From JBEBGV01 sp040081265 (GTDB lineage: Bacteria; Acidobacteriota; Vicinamibacteria; Vicinamibacterales; UBA2999): a stretch of 5,301 bases of DNA. The position numbers and the translations under genes were made by a program. This document shows positions 4,153 through 5,301 of the stretch, piece by piece. The stretch is taken from assembly GCA_040081265.1 (NCBI GenBank), contig JBEBGV010000149.1, positions 1-5,301 on the forward strand, written 5' to 3'. Under the pieces are notes generated by a model. The model made no database searches. It saw only the letters and a program-made list of their open reading frames with translations, and had not been told where the DNA came from. The first letter of the stretch is position 1. Each line of letters starts with the position of its first letter.

Positions 4153-5177
4153 CGATGCCACGTGACACCTTCGCCGACCATGCGGTGCATCACGGCTGTC
4201 GCTTCGTCGTCTTTCTTCTTTTGGACGGCTGGGTCCAACCCGTGCAGCGTCTCCCACGTGTTGACGTTCGACTCCTGCAACGCGGCACAGGCATCGGGCG
4301 ACTGGTTGCAGTACGAGCACGTCGTGCCGGGTTCGCGGTGTGCACGCGACGAAACGGGCTGCGACGTTGACGCAGGTTCAACGATCGTCGGGCCGGCCTC
4401 AGTGCGGTATGTCGGGCGTGCGGGCTCGTCTGGGGGCAGCCGAACCTCATCGCGCATCGCAGCGCGTAGGACGTCGAGTCGGCCACGGTCGAAATCGCTC
4501 AACGTCTCACCAGCTTTGAGGCGACGAAGGAGGTCGCGGGCCAACTCCAGCGCGGACACCGGCATCGCAGCGACACCGGGGAGCGCAGACGAGCGCGTGA
4601 GTATTGGTGGCAGTGCGGCGCGCAGGCGATCGATCGTCTCGCTGATCGACTTCAACATATCGAACGCCGATCGTCGTCTGCCTTGTTGTGTGAACAACCC
4701 GTCCTGATCGAGCCGTGCTTCGATCGTTTTGTGTTGCGCGCAGACGAGCCCATAATTTTCAATCGCGATCCGCGAGACGACATCGAGCGCGTCGCGGCCG
4801 CCACGCTCCGCGAACAACGAATCGATCAGATCGACGCGGTAGGCGTCGACGATCTTTGCGAGCTTCTTGGATCGCAGACCGTGGACCAGCGAGCCGGTGT
4901 TGTCGAAGACCCAACCGCCGCAGACCGGGCAATGGTTCGGCGTTGTAGGCACGACGTCGGCCTCGCACTGCGCACAGCGGACGGCTGAAGCCGGCGCAGG
5001 GCGGCGAGGTTCAGCCGTGGGCGGCTCGGGCTGGGTGGGCAGGGGCTCAGCCGCTTCCGGCTCCGGCGACGCGCTACGGACCGGCTCCGACCTTAGCGCC
5101 GGAAGTTCAGCGGACGGGCCGGCCGGTTGCAATGGTCGTTGCAAGCCAGTGTCTGGGTTGTCACTTTCATTAAACAT
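4149..5177 (-). CDS. Small-terminase-like protein with zinc-binding Cys pairs
   Basis: A 342-residue multi-part protein. Residues 1-65 are a Pro/Glu/Ala-rich disordered tail. Residues 66-90 are a zinc ribbon: Cys68-x2-Cys71 and Cys83-x2-Cys86 (NHCPVCGGW). Residues about 93-195 read GSLVHGLRSKKL, then helices and the segment GLVCAQHKTIEARLDQDGLF, QQGRRRSAF and ETIDRLRAALPP. This recalls the DNA-recognition subunits of phage terminases (P27-like), where an HG-x-R-S entry, an x-DGL-x-T-x-x-G-R turn and a D-R-x-x-RL helix are usual. Residues 205-245 form another helical unit. A final section (285-342) has Cys287-x2-Cys290 and Cys297, perhaps a second metal site. AGGAGGT lies 10 nt before the ATG. 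If right, the core would select phage DNA for packaging, but the zinc ribbon and long tails are unusual and no large terminase follows. Coding status is secure; the terminase link is tentative. Confidence 0.6.
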   Translation of the reverse strand: MFNESDNPDTGLQRPLQPAGPSAELPALRSEPVRSASPEPEAAEPLPTQPEPPTAEPRRPAPASAVRCAQCEADVVPTTPNHCPVCGGWVFDNTGSLVHGLRSKKLAKIVDAYRVDLIDSLFAERGGRDALDVVSRIAIENYGLVCAQHKTIEARLDQDGLFTQQGRRRSAFDMLKSISETIDRLRAALPPILTRSSALPGVAAMPVSALELARDLLRRLKAGETLSDFDRGRLDVLRAAMRDEVRLPPDEPARPTYRTEAGPTIVEPASTSQPVSSRAHREPGTTCSYCNQSPDACAALQESNVNTWETLHGLDPAVQKKKDDEATAVMHRMVGEGVTWHR

Positions 5178-5187
5178 TTTGGGATAG

Positions 5188-5194
5188 ACCTCCT
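5188..5194 (-). promoter_or_regulatory. Strong Shine-Dalgarno site of the 342-residue gene
   Basis: AGGAGGT on the minus strand, 10 nt before ATG 5177, is the best ribosome site of the phage operon and fixes this start. It lies between the end of a possible upstream gene and the ATG. Confidence 0.8.
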
Positions 5195-5198
5195 GCCG

Positions 5199-5300
5199 TC
5201 AGGGCAAGTGCGCTACGTCTGGTGAAGGTGCCGAGTGCGCGGATTCTGCAAAGTCGAGGCGCGACGAGCGCGCCGCGGGCTGAAAGGGATTCCTCTCCCG
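5199..5300 (-). CDS. Possible C-terminal end of an upstream gene (partial)
   Basis: One minus-strand frame is open from the window edge to a TGA at 5201-5199 and encodes 33 residues of Pro/Ala/Ser-rich character (including SSRLDFAESAHSAPSPD). Third positions are moderately G/C-biased, better than in the other open frame. The stop falls 21 nt before the next start, with the ribosome site between them, as expected for consecutive operon genes. Too little is visible for a function; non-coding DNA is the alternative. Confidence 0.35.
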   Translation of the reverse strand, partial: RERNPFQPAARSSRLDFAESAHSAPSPDVAHLP

Positions 5301-5301
5301 T

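Noticed and set aside
4066..4707. A 213-codon plus-strand frame opposite the 342-residue gene
   Set aside because: Ser/Arg-rich product, antisense to a gene with a strong ribosome site, zinc-ribbon motifs and operon coupling.
1..5301. CRISPR array, insertion sequence or diversity-generating retroelement
   Set aside because: There are no regularly spaced direct repeats, no transposase or reverse transcriptase frame, and no template/variable repeat pair visible to the eye.

Overview
The window joins two kinds of DNA. The left 1 kb (about 1-1000) is roughly half G+C and has relaxed codon use. From about 1000 to the right end the sequence is strongly G+C-rich, with mostly G or C at third codon positions. 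The lipoprotein in the middle has a short Gly/Ser/Pro linker, a bacterial Ig-like (Big_2) domain and a beta-rich domain with a G-x-W-x-G-x-Y start. I associate this architecture with Acidobacteriota, especially Vicinamibacteria-like genomes, so a soil acidobacterium or its phage/prophage is a reasonable guess. It is an inference from style, not a database match.

Layout on the plus strand: 1-330 is a non-coding leader packed with inverted repeats, including a perfect 26-bp palindrome at 225-250. It is followed by a HicB-like antitoxin gene (361-699) overlapping a HicA-like toxin gene (692-979), giving an antitoxin-first toxin-antitoxin operon. After the composition change come a small unrecognised gene (1028-1309) and a secreted lipoprotein gene with a textbook ribosome binding site (1421-2242).

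Layout on the minus strand, read from the right edge: a possible gene tail (5300-5199), a 342-residue protein with zinc-binding Cys pairs and a small-terminase-like core (5177-4149), a short disputed gene (4152-3991), a DUF2213 / prohead-protease-like protein (3994-3362), an unrecognised helical protein (3365-2550) and a 63-residue Cys/His mini-protein (2545-2354). Start and stop codons overlap by 4 nt at three consecutive junctions (GTGA, ATGA, ATGA), so this is one translationally coupled operon. It looks like part of the head-assembly/packaging module of a tailed phage or prophage. Large terminase, portal and major capsid genes are not in the window. The phage operon runs head-on into the lipoprotein gene, leaving a convergent gap of 111 bp.

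Points most worth a second look are the structured leader and palindrome upstream of hicBA, the frame switch inside the short gene at 4152-3966, the odd domain mix and gene order of the phage cassette, and a strong excess of GATC sites confined to the phage half.
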